Positions 1-9,596 of a stretch of DNA of 64,000 bases are shown here, piece after piece. Numbering within the stretch: the first letter of the stretch is position 1; every line of letters starts with the position of its first letter. This DNA comes from Kosakonia cowanii JCM 10956 = DSM 18146 (lineage in GTDB: Bacteria > Pseudomonadota > Gammaproteobacteria > Enterobacterales > Enterobacteriaceae). The stretch lies in contig NZ_CP019445.1 in the NCBI RefSeq assembly GCF_001975225.1, positions 124,001 to 188,000 on the forward strand. Reading direction: 5' to 3'. A program made the translations under genes and the position numbers. The notes under the pieces were generated by a model that was not told the origin of the DNA, ran no database searches, and saw only the letters and a program-made list of their open reading frames with translations.

Positions 1-1221
1 CTTGAAGGGCGTGATGTCCTCGGTTCTGCGCCCACCGGGACAGGTAAAACCGCAGCCTTTTTGCTGCCGGCGTTGCAACACCTTCTGGACTTTCCGCGTA
101 AGAAATCCGGCCCGCCGCGTATCCTGATCCTGACGCCAACCCGTGAGCTGGCGATGCAGGTTGCCGACCACGCGCGTGAACTGGCGGCTAACACTCATCT
201 TGATATCGCCACCATTACCGGCGGTGTGGCGTATATGAACCACGCCGAAGTATTCAGCGAAAACCAGGATATCGTGGTCGCGACAACCGGCCGCCTGTTG
301 CAGTATATAAAAGAAGAGAACTTCGACTGCCGGGCGGTCGAGACGCTGATTCTTGACGAAGCGGACCGCATGCTGGATATGGGCTTCGCGCAGGATATCG
401 AGACCATTGCGGCTGAAACGCGCTGGCGCAAGCAGACGATGCTCTTCTCCGCCACGCTGGAAGGCGACGCGATCAAAGATTTTGCCGAGCGCCTGCTGGA
501 AGAGCCGGTTGAGGTCTCAGCCACACCATCGACCCGCGAGCGTAAAAAAATTCATCAGTGGTACTACCGTGCCGATGATGTGCAGCACAAAACCGCGCTG
601 CTGGTGCACCTGCTGAAACAGCCGGACGCCACCCGCACCATCGTCTTTGTACGCAAGCGTGAGCGCGTGCATGAACTGGCGACCTGGCTGCGTGAAGCGG
701 GCATTAACAACTGCTATCTCGAAGGCGAGATGGTACAGATCAAGCGTAACGAAGCGATCAAGCGCCTGACCGAAGGCCGTGTCAATGTTCTGGTCGCAAC
801 CGACGTTGCCGCGCGCGGGATTGATATTCCCGATGTCAGCCACGTGATTAACTTCGATATGCCGCGCAGCGGTGATACTTACCTGCACCGTATCGGCCGT
901 ACCGGTCGCGCGGGACGTAAGGGCATCGCCATTTCACTGGTTGAAGCGCACGATCACCTGCTGCTGGGCAAAGTTGGCCGTTACGTTGAAGAGCCGTTGA
1001 AAGCGCGCGTCATTGATGAGCTGCGCCCGACAAGCCGTCCGCCAAGTGAAAAACTGAACGGCAAACCGTCGAAAAAGGCGTTAGCGAAGCGCGATGAGAA
1101 GAAAAAAGAGAAAGATAAAGAGAAGCCGCGCGTTAAGCAGCGCCATCGCGATACCAAGAATATTGGTAAGCGCCGCAAGCCGAGCACGGCGGGCAGCGAA
1201 CAGCAGAAGAGCGAAAAGTAA
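1..1221 (+). CDS. srmB: ATP-dependent DEAD-box RNA helicase SrmB, 5' truncated
   Basis: SrmB unwinds RNA during early assembly of the 50S ribosomal subunit. The reading frame is open from base 1, so the start codon lies outside the window; 406 residues are present, against about 444 in E. coli, so roughly 40 are missing. Visible motifs, numbered in this fragment: Walker A APTGTGKT (10-17), DEAD (119-122), SAT (150-152) and HRIGRTGRAG (from 296). The C-terminal tail from about residue 340 is very rich in Lys, Arg and Glu, as expected for an RNA-binding extension. A strong hairpin terminator follows directly and is shared with convergent grcA. Identity is secure from the motifs, the tail and the grcA-ung context. 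Confidence 0.96.
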   Translation, partial: LEGRDVLGSAPTGTGKTAAFLLPALQHLLDFPRKKSGPPRILILTPTRELAMQVADHARELAANTHLDIATITGGVAYMNHAEVFSENQDIVVATTGRLLQYIKEENFDCRAVETLILDEADRMLDMGFAQDIETIAAETRWRKQTMLFSATLEGDAIKDFAERLLEEPVEVSATPSTRERKKIHQWYYRADDVQHKTALLVHLLKQPDATRTIVFVRKRERVHELATWLREAGINNCYLEGEMVQIKRNEAIKRLTEGRVNVLVATDVAARGIDIPDVSHVINFDMPRSGDTYLHRIGRTGRAGRKGIAISLVEAHDHLLLGKVGRYVEEPLKARVIDELRPTSRPPSEKLNGKPSKKALAKRDEKKKEKDKEKPRVKQRHRDTKNIGKRRKPSTAGSEQQKSEK

Positions 1222-1223
1222 AA

Positions 1224-1250
1224 AAACGCCGGGGAGACCCGGCGTTTTTA
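1224..1250. terminator. Bidirectional terminator between srmB and grcA
   Basis: Perfect 9-bp GC-rich stem (AACGCCGGG / CCCGGCGTT) with a GAGA tetraloop. It has A residues on one side and T residues on the other, so it can stop transcription from srmB on the plus strand and from grcA on the minus strand. Confidence 0.9.
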
Positions 1251-1263
1251 TTAGTGCCTGCGA

Positions 1264-1647
1264 TTACAGGCTTTCAGTAAAGGTACGAGCAATAACGTCG
1301 CGCTGCTGTTCCGGTGTCAGCGAGTTGAAACGCACAGCGTAACCGGAAACACGAATCGTCAGCTGCGGGTATTTTTCCGGATGCTCAACGGCGTCCATCA
1401 GCGTTTCACGACGCAGCACGTTAACGTTCAGATGCTGGCCCCCTTCAACGCGTACTTCCGGCTGTACTTCCATCGGAATTTCGCGGTATTCGATATCGCC
1501 CAGTTTGCTTACTGCAACAACATCATCTTCAGCGAAACCAGCTTTCGCGCAGACGCAGCGTGCTTCGCCCTTTTCGCTATCAAGCAGCCAGAATGAGTTC
1601 AACAGATCGTCATTAGCCGCTTTTGTAATCTGGATACCCGTAATCAT
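1264..1647 (-). CDS. grcA: Autonomous glycyl radical cofactor GrcA
   Basis: A 127-residue protein resembling the C-terminal glycyl-radical domain of pyruvate formate-lyase (PFL). In E. coli it replaces that domain in PFL damaged by oxygen and so restores pyruvate cleavage to acetyl-CoA and formate. The radical motif RVSGYAVRF is present, with the radical Gly at residue 102. The start is supported by a strong GGGAGG ribosome site a few bases upstream. Two FNR-like sites lie in the divergent region shared with ung, which fits induction at low oxygen. It is a stand-alone gene facing srmB tail to tail. Confidence 0.97.
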   Translation of the reverse strand: MITGIQITKAANDDLLNSFWLLDSEKGEARCVCAKAGFAEDDVVAVSKLGDIEYREIPMEVQPEVRVEGGQHLNVNVLRRETLMDAVEHPEKYPQLTIRVSGYAVRFNSLTPEQQRDVIARTFTESL

Positions 1648-1727
1648 AAATAGCCTCCCTTAGGCAGATTAGGTGATTGACCGGACGTATACCGGCCAAT
1701 TGGTAAAACCATTGTTATCTGTTTGTC

Positions 1728-1769
1728 TGTATACCAGCCTGTACCGGGCCATTCTTTGATTTTAGTCAA
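1728..1769 (-). promoter_or_regulatory. grcA promoter with proximal FNR site
   Basis: On the minus strand a -10 box TATACA lies at 1728-1733. The sequence TTGATTTTAGTCAA at 1756-1769 matches the FNR consensus TTGAT-N4-ATCAA at 9 of 10 positions and sits where the -35 box would be. With a start near 1722 its centre falls at about -40.5, the classic class II activator position. Site and spacing are read from the sequence; function is inferred from E. coli yfiD. Confidence 0.75.
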
Positions 1770-1808
1770 TAAAAACCATACAGCAAAAATGGCTATTAGG
1801 GTTTGTTC

Positions 1809-1822
1809 TTGTTTTATATCAA
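1809..1822 (-). promoter_or_regulatory. Distal FNR-like site upstream of grcA
   Basis: TTGTTTTATATCAA matches the FNR consensus at 9 of 10 positions. Its centre is exactly 53 bp upstream of the proximal site, at about -93.5. In E. coli yfiD, sites at -40.5 and -93.5 have this spacing, and the distal one tunes expression to micro-oxic conditions. Confidence 0.65.
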
Positions 1823-1962
1823 TTTATACTTCTCAGGTGCACTAAAAATTTACGTAAATTTTCAACTATTTTTTAGGAGGTGTGCGCTTTCGAGAGCGGC
1901 TGATTTTGTTCTGGAGAAAGAAGCAGTTAAGCTACGGCAAACCAACTTTGCAGGAGATCGGG

Positions 1963-2652
1963 ATGACGACTTCATTGACATGGCATGACGTACTGGCAGA
2001 AGAGAAACAGCAGCCCTACTTTGTGAACACCCTGAATACCGTGGCCGCTGAACGCCAGTCCGGCGCGACGATCTATCCGCCGCAGAAAGATGTCTTCAAC
2101 GCCTTTCGTTTTACCGAGCTTGGCGATGTGAAAGTCGTGATCCTGGGACAGGATCCCTATCATGGCCCCGGCCAGGCGCATGGGCTGGCCTTTTCCGTGA
2201 GGCCCGGCGTCGCCGTTCCCCCTTCTTTATTGAATATGTACAAAGAGTTAGAGAAAACCGTGCCGGGCTTTACCCGCCCTACTCATGGTTATCTTGAGAG
2301 CTGGGCGCGTCAGGGCGTGTTGCTGCTTAATACGGTGCTTACCGTACGCGCCGGGCAGGCGCACTCGCATGCCAGCCTCGGTTGGGAAACCTTTACCGAT
2401 AAAGTTATCAGCCTGATTAATGAGCACCGTGAAGGCGTGGTCTTTTTGCTGTGGGGATCGCATGCGCAGAAGAAGGGGGCGATTATCGACAGGAAACGCC
2501 ATCATGTGCTGACCGCGCCGCACCCGTCGCCGCTTTCGGCTCATCGGGGCTTTTTTGGCTGTAACCATTTTGTGCTGGCGAATGAGTGGCTAGAGCAGCA
2601 TGGCGAAAAGCCGATTAATTGGATGCCGGAACTGCCGGCGGAAAGCGAATAG
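1963..2652 (+). CDS. ung: Uracil-DNA glycosylase, family 1
   Basis: Removes uracil from DNA as the first step of base excision repair. The protein has 229 residues, the E. coli length. The water-activating motif GQDPYHG is present with Asp64, and the [10 protein letters not shown] motif near residue 187 carries the catalytic His. The frame is open further upstream, but the ATG at 1963 follows an AGGAGA ribosome site and gives the family N-terminus ([11 protein letters not shown]). The gene is divergent from grcA and is followed by a REP array. No frameshift or missing motif. Confidence 0.97.
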   Translation: MTTSLTWHDVLAEEKQQPYFVNTLNTVAAERQSGATIYPPQKDVFNAFRFTELGDVKVVILGQDPYHGPGQAHGLAFSVRPGVAVPPSLLNMYKELEKTVPGFTRPTHGYLESWARQGVLLLNTVLTVRAGQAHSHASLGWETFTDKVISLINEHREGVVFLLWGSHAQKKGAIIDRKRHHVLTAPHPSPLSAHRGFFGCNHFVLANEWLEQHGEKPINWMPELPAESE

Positions 2653-2667
2653 GGTATGCGGGTGATG

Positions 2668-2846
2668 TGCCGGATGGCGGCGTTGCCTTATCCGGCCTAC
2701 GCAATAGCCAGTGGAACGCGAACAGGATAGGCGGGAAATATGCCGGATGGCGGCGTTGCCTTATCCGGCCTACGAAACAGCCAGCGGAACGCGAATAGAA
2801 TATGCGGGAAATATGCCGGATGGCGGCGTTGCCTTATCCGGCCTAC
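2668..2846. repeat. Tandem REP/BIME array with a 73-bp period
   Basis: Three identical 33-base REP cores begin at 2668, 2741 and 2814, exactly 73 bp apart. Each contains GCCGGATGGCGGCG followed by a TTATCCGGC arm and can fold as a hairpin. The two complete linkers differ by only a few bases, so the array grew by tandem duplication in one orientation. It fills the gap between convergent ung and yfiF. Confidence 0.92.
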
Positions 2847-2861
2847 AGAAGTGCTGCAGGT

Positions 2862-2894
2862 AAGGTCGGGTAGACGCACGCGCCGCCCGACCTT
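2862..2894. repeat. Inverted repeat downstream of yfiF
   Basis: Perfect 9-bp arms AAGGTCGGG and CCCGACCTT flank a GC-rich centre. There is no convincing T-run on either strand, so it is listed as an inverted repeat and possible RNA-stabilising structure rather than a terminator. It lies 6 bp beyond the yfiF stop codon. Confidence 0.7.
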
Positions 2895-2900
2895 GATACT

Positions 2901-3995
2901 TTACGCCTTGTTCTGACGCCACCACTCGGCGAGCAATACGCCGGTTGCGACCGAAACGTTGAGGCTTTCAACGTTGCCGGTGCCTTCAATGGAGACGCTC
3001 AGATCGGCGCGCGACAGCGTTTCATCGGAAATACCATCACGCTCCTGGCCTAACACCAGTACCATCTTCTTCGGCAGTTCGGCTTTGAACAGCGGCGTGC
3101 CGTTATGGCTGGATGTTGTCACCAGCGCGTAACCCGCCTGACGGAATGCTTCCAGCGCGCCGACAAAACTTTCGCCGGTGATCGCCTGAACGTGTTCCGC
3201 CCCGCCCTCTGCGGTACGTACCGCAGCACCGGATTCGATCACGCCCGCATCCTGCAACACCACACCTTTCACGCCAAAGTGCGCGCAGCTACGCATAATC
3301 GCGCCGAGGTTGTGCGGGTTACCCACATCTTCCAGCGCCAGTACGCAATCTTCTTCGCCTGCGCTCGCCACCCACTTCTCAACGCTCAGACCGTTACGTT
3401 TTTTGATCAGGAAGCAGACGCCGCCGTGGTGCTCGGTGCCGGACGCTTTTGCCAGCTCCTGCTCATCAACCACGTGGTACGCTTTGCGGTTAGCCGCCAT
3501 CCAGCGCAGCGCTTCTTTAAAGCGCGGCGTGACGCTCTGCACAAACCAGGCGCGCACGATGCAATCCGGGCGGCTGCTGAACAGCGCCTGGCAGGCGTTT
3601 TCGCCATACACGCGCGTCTCTTCTGCGCGCTGACGGCGCAATACTTCAGGATCGATATAGCTTTTACCGCTAATACCGCCGTGGTCCGGCTTCTCCGGCG
3701 TTTCCTCGCCGGGTGCGCGTGACACGGTGCGCCACGGTGAATCACCCCGCGCGCTGTAATCATCACGCGGTGCGCGACTTCTCTCATCGCGTTGCGGACG
3801 ACCACCTCTGTCATCACGTGCAGAACGACCTTTGTCGTCACGGCCCGGGCGACTTCTGTCATTGCGGGAAGCGTTTCCGGTACGAGCAGGCCCTTTCCCG
3901 GTACGCGGGTTATGACCTCGTTTATCGGAATCATCATCACTGCGGACATACATCACTTTGACCTTGCCGCTCTTGTTCTTTAACTCATCGTTCAT
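2901..3995 (-). CDS. yfiF: TrmH/SpoU-family RNA methyltransferase YfiF
   Basis: Member of the SPOUT superfamily; by family it should methylate rRNA or tRNA with S-adenosylmethionine, but the substrate is not known to me. The C-terminal half has the SpoU pattern: [12 protein letters not shown], a GVKGVVLQD strand, [12 protein letters not shown] and a final [16 protein letters not shown]. The N-terminal ~100 residues are low-complexity and rich in Arg, Asp and Gly, apparently disordered and longer than I recall for E. coli (total 345). An upstream in-frame GTG at 4007 exists, but the GGTGGAG sequence there is better placed as the ribosome site for the ATG at 3995, giving 364 residues. Confidence 0.9.
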   Translation of the reverse strand: MNDELKNKSGKVKVMYVRSDDDSDKRGHNPRTGKGPARTGNASRNDRSRPGRDDKGRSARDDRGGRPQRDERSRAPRDDYSARGDSPWRTVSRAPGEETPEKPDHGGISGKSYIDPEVLRRQRAEETRVYGENACQALFSSRPDCIVRAWFVQSVTPRFKEALRWMAANRKAYHVVDEQELAKASGTEHHGGVCFLIKKRNGLSVEKWVASAGEEDCVLALEDVGNPHNLGAIMRSCAHFGVKGVVLQDAGVIESGAAVRTAEGGAEHVQAITGESFVGALEAFRQAGYALVTTSSHNGTPLFKAELPKKMVLVLGQERDGISDETLSRADLSVSIEGTGNVESLNVSVATGVLLAEWWRQNKA

Positions 3996-4199
3996 GCTTT
4001 TCTCCACCAGCGCTGCGCGAAGCGCGCAGATTACCTGATGTGCCGACGCTGCGCCATTAATTCATTCAAAAGCCAGCGACTATTGTACTCATTGAATAAA
4101 CCACGTTGTTGTTTAAAACCTGTACATCAATAATACGTAACATTGTAGAAACATAACGGCATCATGCCGCTGTGTACCACCGCTTCCCTGAGGTTAGTT

Positions 4200-4619
4200 A
4201 TGAATACCGTATGTGCAAGCTGCCAGGCGTTGAACCGTATCCCACAAGAACGCATGCAAGATACAGCGAAATGTGGGCGTTGCGGGCACGAGCTGTTCGA
4301 CGGCGACGTGATCAACGCCACCGGCGACACGCTCGATAAACTCCTGAAAGATGATCTACCGGTGGTCGTCGATTTCTGGGCGCCGTGGTGCGGCCCGTGC
4401 CGTAGCTTTGCGCCGATCTTTGAAGATGTGGCGGAAGAGCGCAGTGGCCAGGTACGCTTTGTGAAAGTGAACACCGAAGCAGAGCGTGAACTGAGCGCGC
4501 GGTTTCGCATTCGCAGCATTCCGACCATCATGCTGTTCAAAAATGGCGAAGTGGTGGACATGCTGAGCGGCGCGGTACCGAAAGCCCCGTTCGACAGCTG
4601 GCTGAACGAATCACTTTGA
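4200..4619 (+). CDS. trxC: Thioredoxin 2, zinc-binding
   Basis: Cytoplasmic disulfide reductase that receives electrons from thioredoxin reductase. The protein has 139 residues, the E. coli length. The N-terminal zinc module has Cys5, Cys8, Cys25 and Cys28; the thioredoxin fold follows with active site WCGPC at 63-67. The frame is open 12 codons upstream, but the ATG at 4200 gives the family N-terminus MNTVCASC. In E. coli it is an OxyR target; I did not identify a clear OxyR site here. It is followed by its own terminator. Confidence 0.97.
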   Translation: MNTVCASCQALNRIPQERMQDTAKCGRCGHELFDGDVINATGDTLDKLLKDDLPVVVDFWAPWCGPCRSFAPIFEDVAEERSGQVRFVKVNTEAERELSARFRIRSIPTIMLFKNGEVVDMLSGAVPKAPFDSWLNESL

Positions 4620-4625
4620 TCCTGT

Positions 4626-4651
4626 CGGGGCGCATCTTGTGCCCCGTTTTT
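4626..4651 (+). terminator. trxC terminator
   Basis: Stem CGGGGC / GCCCCG followed directly by six T residues, 7 bp after the trxC stop. Confidence 0.8.
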
Positions 4652-4688
4652 ACCTCTGCGACAATGGCGTTTTTCCTGTGCGACCGCC

Positions 4689-5387
4689 ATGACTGATAAC
4701 GCCGTTCTCAAACTCCGCGCTGAGCGCCTTGCCCGCTCGACCCGCCCTTTTCTTGCGCGCGGTAATCGCATCCGTCGCTGTCAGCGCTGTCTGCTGCCGC
4801 TGCGTAACTGCCTGTGCGACACCTTAAAGCCAACCGCTGTCGCCAGCCGCTTCTGCCTGGTGATGTTCGATACCGAGCCGATGAAGCCGAGCAATACCGG
4901 GCGTTTAATTGCCGATGTGCTGCCTGATACACTGGCGTTTCAGTGGTCGCGCACCGAACCGCCGCAGGAGCTCATTGATTTATGTACCAGCGATGCCTAT
5001 CAACCGATGGTGGTGTTTCCCGCTTCTTATGCTGGCAGTGAACGACAAGTGCTGAGCGCGCCGCCCGCAGGAAAACCGCCGTTGTTTATTATGCTCGACG
5101 GTACCTGGACCGAAGCGCGCAAGATGTTCCGCAAAAGCCCCTATCTTGATGCCCTGCCGATTATCTCCGTCGATCTGTCGCGGGTTTCGGCCTATCGCCT
5201 GCGGGAAGCGCACGCCGAGGATCAATACTGCACGGCGGAAGTAGCCATTGCCCTGCTCGATCTGGCCGGTGATAACGCCGCGGCACAGGCATTGGGCGAT
5301 CATTTCACGCTGTTTCGTGAGCGCTATCTGGCCGGGAAACCGCATCATTCGTCCACCGTCACAGCAAAAGCGGAAGAAAGCGTTTAA
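4689..5387 (+). CDS. tapT: tRNA-uridine aminocarboxypropyltransferase (DTW domain)
   Basis: E. coli TapT (YfiP) transfers the 3-amino-3-carboxypropyl group of S-adenosylmethionine to U47 of tRNAs, making acp3U. The 232-residue protein has an N-terminal cysteine cluster (Cys31, 34, 41 and 43) that probably binds zinc, and the family-defining DGTW signature at 137-140. Length equals the E. coli protein. patZ starts 33 bp downstream on the same strand, and no terminator separates them, so they are probably co-transcribed. Confidence 0.93.
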   Translation: MTDNAVLKLRAERLARSTRPFLARGNRIRRCQRCLLPLRNCLCDTLKPTAVASRFCLVMFDTEPMKPSNTGRLIADVLPDTLAFQWSRTEPPQELIDLCTSDAYQPMVVFPASYAGSERQVLSAPPAGKPPLFIMLDGTWTEARKMFRKSPYLDALPIISVDLSRVSAYRLREAHAEDQYCTAEVAIALLDLAGDNAAAQALGDHFTLFRERYLAGKPHHSSTVTAKAEESV

Positions 5388-5419
5388 AATCATCGGGTCA
5401 CTCATTTGTGGAGGCCGGT

Positions 5420-8080
5420 ATGAGCCAGCGAGGGTTGGAAGCGTTATTACGTCCCCGTTCGATTGCGGTTATTGGCGCATCCATGAAACCGGATCGCGCC
5501 GGTTTTCTGATGATGCGCAATCTTCTCGCCGGCGGCTTTGCCGGGCCAGTGCTGCCGGTCACGCCCGCCTATAAAGCCGTGCAGGGCGTGCTCGCCTGGC
5601 CAGATATCGCCAGCCTCCCCTTTACCCCCGATCTCGCGGTGCTCTGCACCCATGCGAAACGCAATCTGGCGCTGCTGGAGGCGCTTGGCGAAAAAGGGTG
5701 TAAAACCTGCATTATTCTCTCTGCCCCGCCGGAACAGCATGCTCAATTACTCGCCTGCGCAGGCCGCTATCAGATGCGCCTGCTCGGGCCAAACAGCTTA
5801 GGGCTGCTCGCGCCGTGGCAGGGTCTGAACGCCAGTTTCTCACCGGTGCCGATTACGCGCGGCAAGCTGGCGTTTATTTCCCAGTCTGCTGCCGTCTCTA
5901 ATACCATTCTTGACTGGGCGCAGCAGCGCGAGATGGGTTTCTCCTACTTTATTGCGCTTGGCGACAGCCTGGATATCGACGTTGATGAGCTGCTCGATTT
6001 CCTGGCCCGCGACAGCAAGACCAGCGCCATCCTGCTCTACCTTGAACATCTCAGCGATGCGCGCCGTTTTGTCTCCGCCGCCCGCAGCGCGTCGCGCAAT
6101 AAACCGATCCTGGTGATCAAGAGCGGCCGCAGCCCCGAAGCGCAGCGCTTGCTGCATGCCCATTCAGGGCTCGATCCCGCCTGGGACGCGGCAATCCAGC
6201 GCGCCGGTTTATTGCGCGTACAGGATACCCATGAACTCTTCTCCGCCGTTGAGACGCTAAGCCATATGCGCCCGCTGCGCGGCGAGCGGCTAATGATCAT
6301 CAGCAACGGTGCGGCACCCGCAGCGCTGGCACTGGATCAGCTCTGGTCACGCAATGGCAAGCTGGCGACGCTAAGCGAAGAGACGCTGGCGCAACTCTCT
6401 GCTGTGCTGCCGGAGTCTGTCGCCGCCGGCAACCCGCTCGATCTGCGCGATGACGCCAGTAGCGAACGCTACGCCGCCGCACTCAACATCCTGCTCGACA
6501 GCCACGATTATGATGCGCTGATGGTGATCCACGCGCCGAGCGCCGCGGCACCGGGCAGCGAAAGCGCGCTGGCGTTAATCGACATATTGAAAAAACACCC
6601 GCGCGGCAAATATGTCACCGTGCTGACTAACTGGTGTGGCGAGTTCTCGTCGCAGGAGGCGCGTCGGCTCTTTAGCGAAGCGGGTCTGCCGACTTACCGT
6701 ACACCGGAAGGGACCATTACCGCCTTTATGCATATGGTTGAGTATCGCCGTAACCAGAAGCAGCTGCGTGAAACCCCGGCGCTCTCCCAACGCCTGACGG
6801 CGGATACCGCCGATGCGCGGAAACTGCTGCAACAGGCACTGGCCGAGGGCGCAACGACGCTCGATACCCATGAAGTGCAGCCAATTTTGCGCGCCTGGGG
6901 GCTGCAAACGCTGCCAACCTGGATTGCGGGCGACAGTGCCGAAGCGGTACATATTGCCGAGCAGATTGGCTACCCCGTCGCGCTAAAGCTGCGCTCGCCC
7001 GATATTCCTCATAAATCTGAGGTGCAGGGGGTAATGCTCTATCTGCGTACCGCCAAAGAGGTGCAGCAGGCGGCGGATGCCATTATTGAGCGCGTTAAGC
7101 TTAACTGGCCGCAGGCGCGTATTCAGGGTTTGCAGGTGCAGAGCATGGCGAACCGCGCAGGCGCGCAGGAGTTGCGGGTGGTGGTAGAGCACGATCCGGT
7201 GTTTGGCCCGCTGATTATGCTCGGCGAAGGCGGCGTCGAGTGGCGTGCTGAGGATCAGGCTGCGGTGGCATTACCGCCGCTCAATATGAACCTCGCCCGC
7301 TATCTGGTGATTCAGGCAATTAAGCGTAAAAAGATCCGTGGCCGCAGCGCCTTGCGCTCGCTGGATATTGCCGGGCTGAGCCAGTTTCTGGTGCAGGTCT
7401 CCAATCTTATTATTGATTGCCCGGAGATCGCGCGGCTCGATATTCACCCTCTGCTGGCGTCCGGCAGCGAATTTACGGCGCTGGATGTCTCGATGACGTT
7501 AGCGGCGGCCAGCGAAAATGGCGAAGCGCGGCTGGCGATCCGCCCCTACCCGCAATATCTCGAAGAGCAGGTGACGATGAAAAACGGCGAGCACTGCCTG
7601 TTCCGCCCGATCCTGCCGGAAGATGAGCCTCTGCTGCAGCAATTTATCTCGCAGGTAACAAAAGAGGATCTCTATTACCGTTACTTTAGCGAGATCAACG
7701 AATTTACCCATGATGATTTAGCGAATATGACGCAAATCGACTACGATCGGGAAATGGCATTTGTCGCAGTACGCCGCACGGAGCAGGGTGAAGAGATCCT
7801 CGGCGTAACCCGTGCGATATCCGATCCGGATAACGTTGATGCCGAATTTTCCGTGTTAGTGCGTTCTGATTTAAAAGGTCTTGGGCTTGGGCGGCGTCTG
7901 CTGGAAAAACTTATTGCCTATACCCGGGATCACGGACTTAAGCGTTTGAATGGTATTACTATGCCCAACAATCGCGGTATGGTAACGCTGGCGCGTAAAC
8001 TGGGATTTGATGTCGATATCCAGATGGAAGACGGGATTGTAGGGCTTTCGCTTCCTCTGGCACAGACGGCGCAATCCTGA
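5420..8080 (+). CDS. patZ: Protein lysine acetyltransferase PatZ/Pka
   Basis: Acetylates and thereby inactivates acetyl-CoA synthetase and other proteins, using acetyl-CoA. The 886-residue order is: CoA-binding Rossmann domain (from LLRPRSIAVIGAS near residue 8), succinyl-CoA-ligase-like domains, an ATP-grasp-like segment (about 490-690; ALKLRSPDIPHKSEV) and a C-terminal GNAT domain with the acetyl-CoA loop LKGLGLGRRLLEKL near 815. The acyl-CoA-synthetase part is regulatory in this family. A GTG at 5408 is in frame, but the GGAGG at 5409-5413 is the ribosome site for the ATG at 5420, and that start gives the E. coli length. Also called yfiQ. Confidence 0.95.
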   Translation: MSQRGLEALLRPRSIAVIGASMKPDRAGFLMMRNLLAGGFAGPVLPVTPAYKAVQGVLAWPDIASLPFTPDLAVLCTHAKRNLALLEALGEKGCKTCIILSAPPEQHAQLLACAGRYQMRLLGPNSLGLLAPWQGLNASFSPVPITRGKLAFISQSAAVSNTILDWAQQREMGFSYFIALGDSLDIDVDELLDFLARDSKTSAILLYLEHLSDARRFVSAARSASRNKPILVIKSGRSPEAQRLLHAHSGLDPAWDAAIQRAGLLRVQDTHELFSAVETLSHMRPLRGERLMIISNGAAPAALALDQLWSRNGKLATLSEETLAQLSAVLPESVAAGNPLDLRDDASSERYAAALNILLDSHDYDALMVIHAPSAAAPGSESALALIDILKKHPRGKYVTVLTNWCGEFSSQEARRLFSEAGLPTYRTPEGTITAFMHMVEYRRNQKQLRETPALSQRLTADTADARKLLQQALAEGATTLDTHEVQPILRAWGLQTLPTWIAGDSAEAVHIAEQIGYPVALKLRSPDIPHKSEVQGVMLYLRTAKEVQQAADAIIERVKLNWPQARIQGLQVQSMANRAGAQELRVVVEHDPVFGPLIMLGEGGVEWRAEDQAAVALPPLNMNLARYLVIQAIKRKKIRGRSALRSLDIAGLSQFLVQVSNLIIDCPEIARLDIHPLLASGSEFTALDVSMTLAAASENGEARLAIRPYPQYLEEQVTMKNGEHCLFRPILPEDEPLLQQFISQVTKEDLYYRYFSEINEFTHDDLANMTQIDYDREMAFVAVRRTEQGEEILGVTRAISDPDNVDAEFSVLVRSDLKGLGLGRRLLEKLIAYTRDHGLKRLNGITMPNNRGMVTLARKLGFDVDIQMEDGIVGLSLPLAQTAQS

Positions 8081-8097
8081 GTAAGGTACTGGAAATG

Positions 8098-8128
8098 TTG
8101 ACCACTTTAGTGGACACGGTGTTATTAT
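8098..8128 (+). promoter_or_regulatory. Possible pssA promoter
   Basis: TTGACC at 8098-8103 and TATTAT at 8123-8128 (spacing 19) or TTATTA one base earlier (spacing 18), 66 bp upstream of the pssA ATG. Spacing is longer than optimal, so this is tentative. Confidence 0.45.
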
Positions 8129-8193
8129 TGCCCGCTTATGTCGTCTGCATGGTACAGAAGACCCTTCAATAAACAGAGAAGAAACGCACTGTG

Positions 8194-9549
8194 ATGTTGT
8201 CAAAATTTAAGCGTAATAAACATCAACAACACCTTGCCCAACTCCCCAAGCTTTCTCAGTCAGTTGATGAGGTAGAGTTCTTCTACTCACCGGCCGATTT
8301 CAGGGAGACGTTGCTTGCCCGGATAGCGAGCGCGACGCGCCAAATCTATATCATCGCTCTGTATCTGGAACAGGACGATGGCGGCAAAGGCGTGATGAAC
8401 GCGCTGTATGAAGCAAAACGTCAGCGTCCGGAGCTGGACGTGCGCGTACTGGTTGACTGGCATCGCGCCCAGCGTGGCCGCATTGGTGCGGCGGCGTCGA
8501 ACACTAACGCTGACTGGTACTGCCGTTTAGCGCAGGAGAATCCAGGCGTTGATGTTCCTGTTTATGGCGTGCCGGTCAATACGCGCGAAGCTCTCGGCGT
8601 TCTCCATTTCAAAGGCTTTATTATCGATGACGCGGTGCTTTACAGCGGCGCGAGCCTCAATGATGTTTACCTCCATCAGCATGATAAATACCGCTATGAC
8701 CGCTATCAGCTGATCCGCAATCCGCAGATGGCGGAAGTGATGCGCGGCTGGCTGGAGTCAAACCTGATTCACGGGCGCGGTGTTAATCGTCTTGACGATC
8801 CAGCGCGGCCAAAAAGCCCGGAAATTAAAAATGATATTCGCCAGTTCCGCCAGGCGTTGCGCGATGCCTCGTTCCATTTTGAGGGCAACGCCAGTAATGA
8901 CGAGCTGGCGGTTACGCCGCTGGTTGGCCTCGGAAAATCGAGCCTGCTGAATAAAACCATCTTTCATCTGATGCCGTGTGCGGAACAGAAACTGACTATC
9001 TGTACTCCGTACTTCAACCTGCCAGCAGTGCTGGTTCGCAACATTATTCAGCTGCTGCGCGATGGGAAAAAGGTGGAGATTATCGTTGGCGATAAAACGG
9101 CGAATGACTTTTTTATCCCGGAAGATGAGCCGTTCAAAATCATCGGCGCGCTGCCCTATCTTTATGAGATTAACCTGCGCCGCTTCCTGAGCCGCCTGCA
9201 GTACTACGTTAATACCGACCAGCTTGTGGTTCGCCTGTGGAAAGATGGCGATAACAGTTATCACCTGAAAGGGATGTGGGTCGACGATGAGTGGATGCTG
9301 CTGACGGGTAATAATCTTAACCCGCGCGCCTGGCGTCTGGATCTGGAAAACGCGGTGTTGATCCACGATCCGAAACAGCAGCTGGCGGCGCAGCGCGATA
9401 AAGAGCTGGAACTTATCCGCACCCATACGACAGTGGTGAACCACTATCGCGATCTGCAAAGCATCGCCGAGTACCCGGTAAAAGTGCGTAAGCTTATTCG
9501 TCGCTTGCGCCGTATTCGTATCGATAAACTGATCAGCCGGATCCTCTAA
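8194..9549 (+). CDS. pssA: Phosphatidylserine synthase
   Basis: Makes phosphatidylserine from CDP-diacylglycerol and L-serine, the committed step to phosphatidylethanolamine; it associates with ribosomes and the inner membrane. At 451 residues it equals the E. coli enzyme. It belongs to the phospholipase D superfamily, with two HKD motifs: HFKGFIID beginning at His138 and HLKGMWVDD beginning at His357. The C-terminus is strongly basic ([15 protein letters not shown]). The codon before the ATG is GTG; the ATG at 8194 is chosen because it gives the known MLSKFKRN start. Confidence 0.97.
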   Translation: MLSKFKRNKHQQHLAQLPKLSQSVDEVEFFYSPADFRETLLARIASATRQIYIIALYLEQDDGGKGVMNALYEAKRQRPELDVRVLVDWHRAQRGRIGAAASNTNADWYCRLAQENPGVDVPVYGVPVNTREALGVLHFKGFIIDDAVLYSGASLNDVYLHQHDKYRYDRYQLIRNPQMAEVMRGWLESNLIHGRGVNRLDDPARPKSPEIKNDIRQFRQALRDASFHFEGNASNDELAVTPLVGLGKSSLLNKTIFHLMPCAEQKLTICTPYFNLPAVLVRNIIQLLRDGKKVEIIVGDKTANDFFIPEDEPFKIIGALPYLYEINLRRFLSRLQYYVNTDQLVVRLWKDGDNSYHLKGMWVDDEWMLLTGNNLNPRAWRLDLENAVLIHDPKQQLAAQRDKELELIRTHTTVVNHYRDLQSIAEYPVKVRKLIRRLRRIRIDKLISRIL

Positions 9550-9555
9550 TATTGA

Positions 9556-9583
9556 AGCCCTGTCTTATGACGGGGCTTTTTTT
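9556..9583 (+). terminator. pssA terminator
   Basis: Stem AGCCCTGTC / GACGGGGCT with a TTAT loop, then a run of Ts. It lies between pssA and the yfiM start. Confidence 0.85.
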
Positions 9584-9596
9584 CAGGTCTCTGCGT

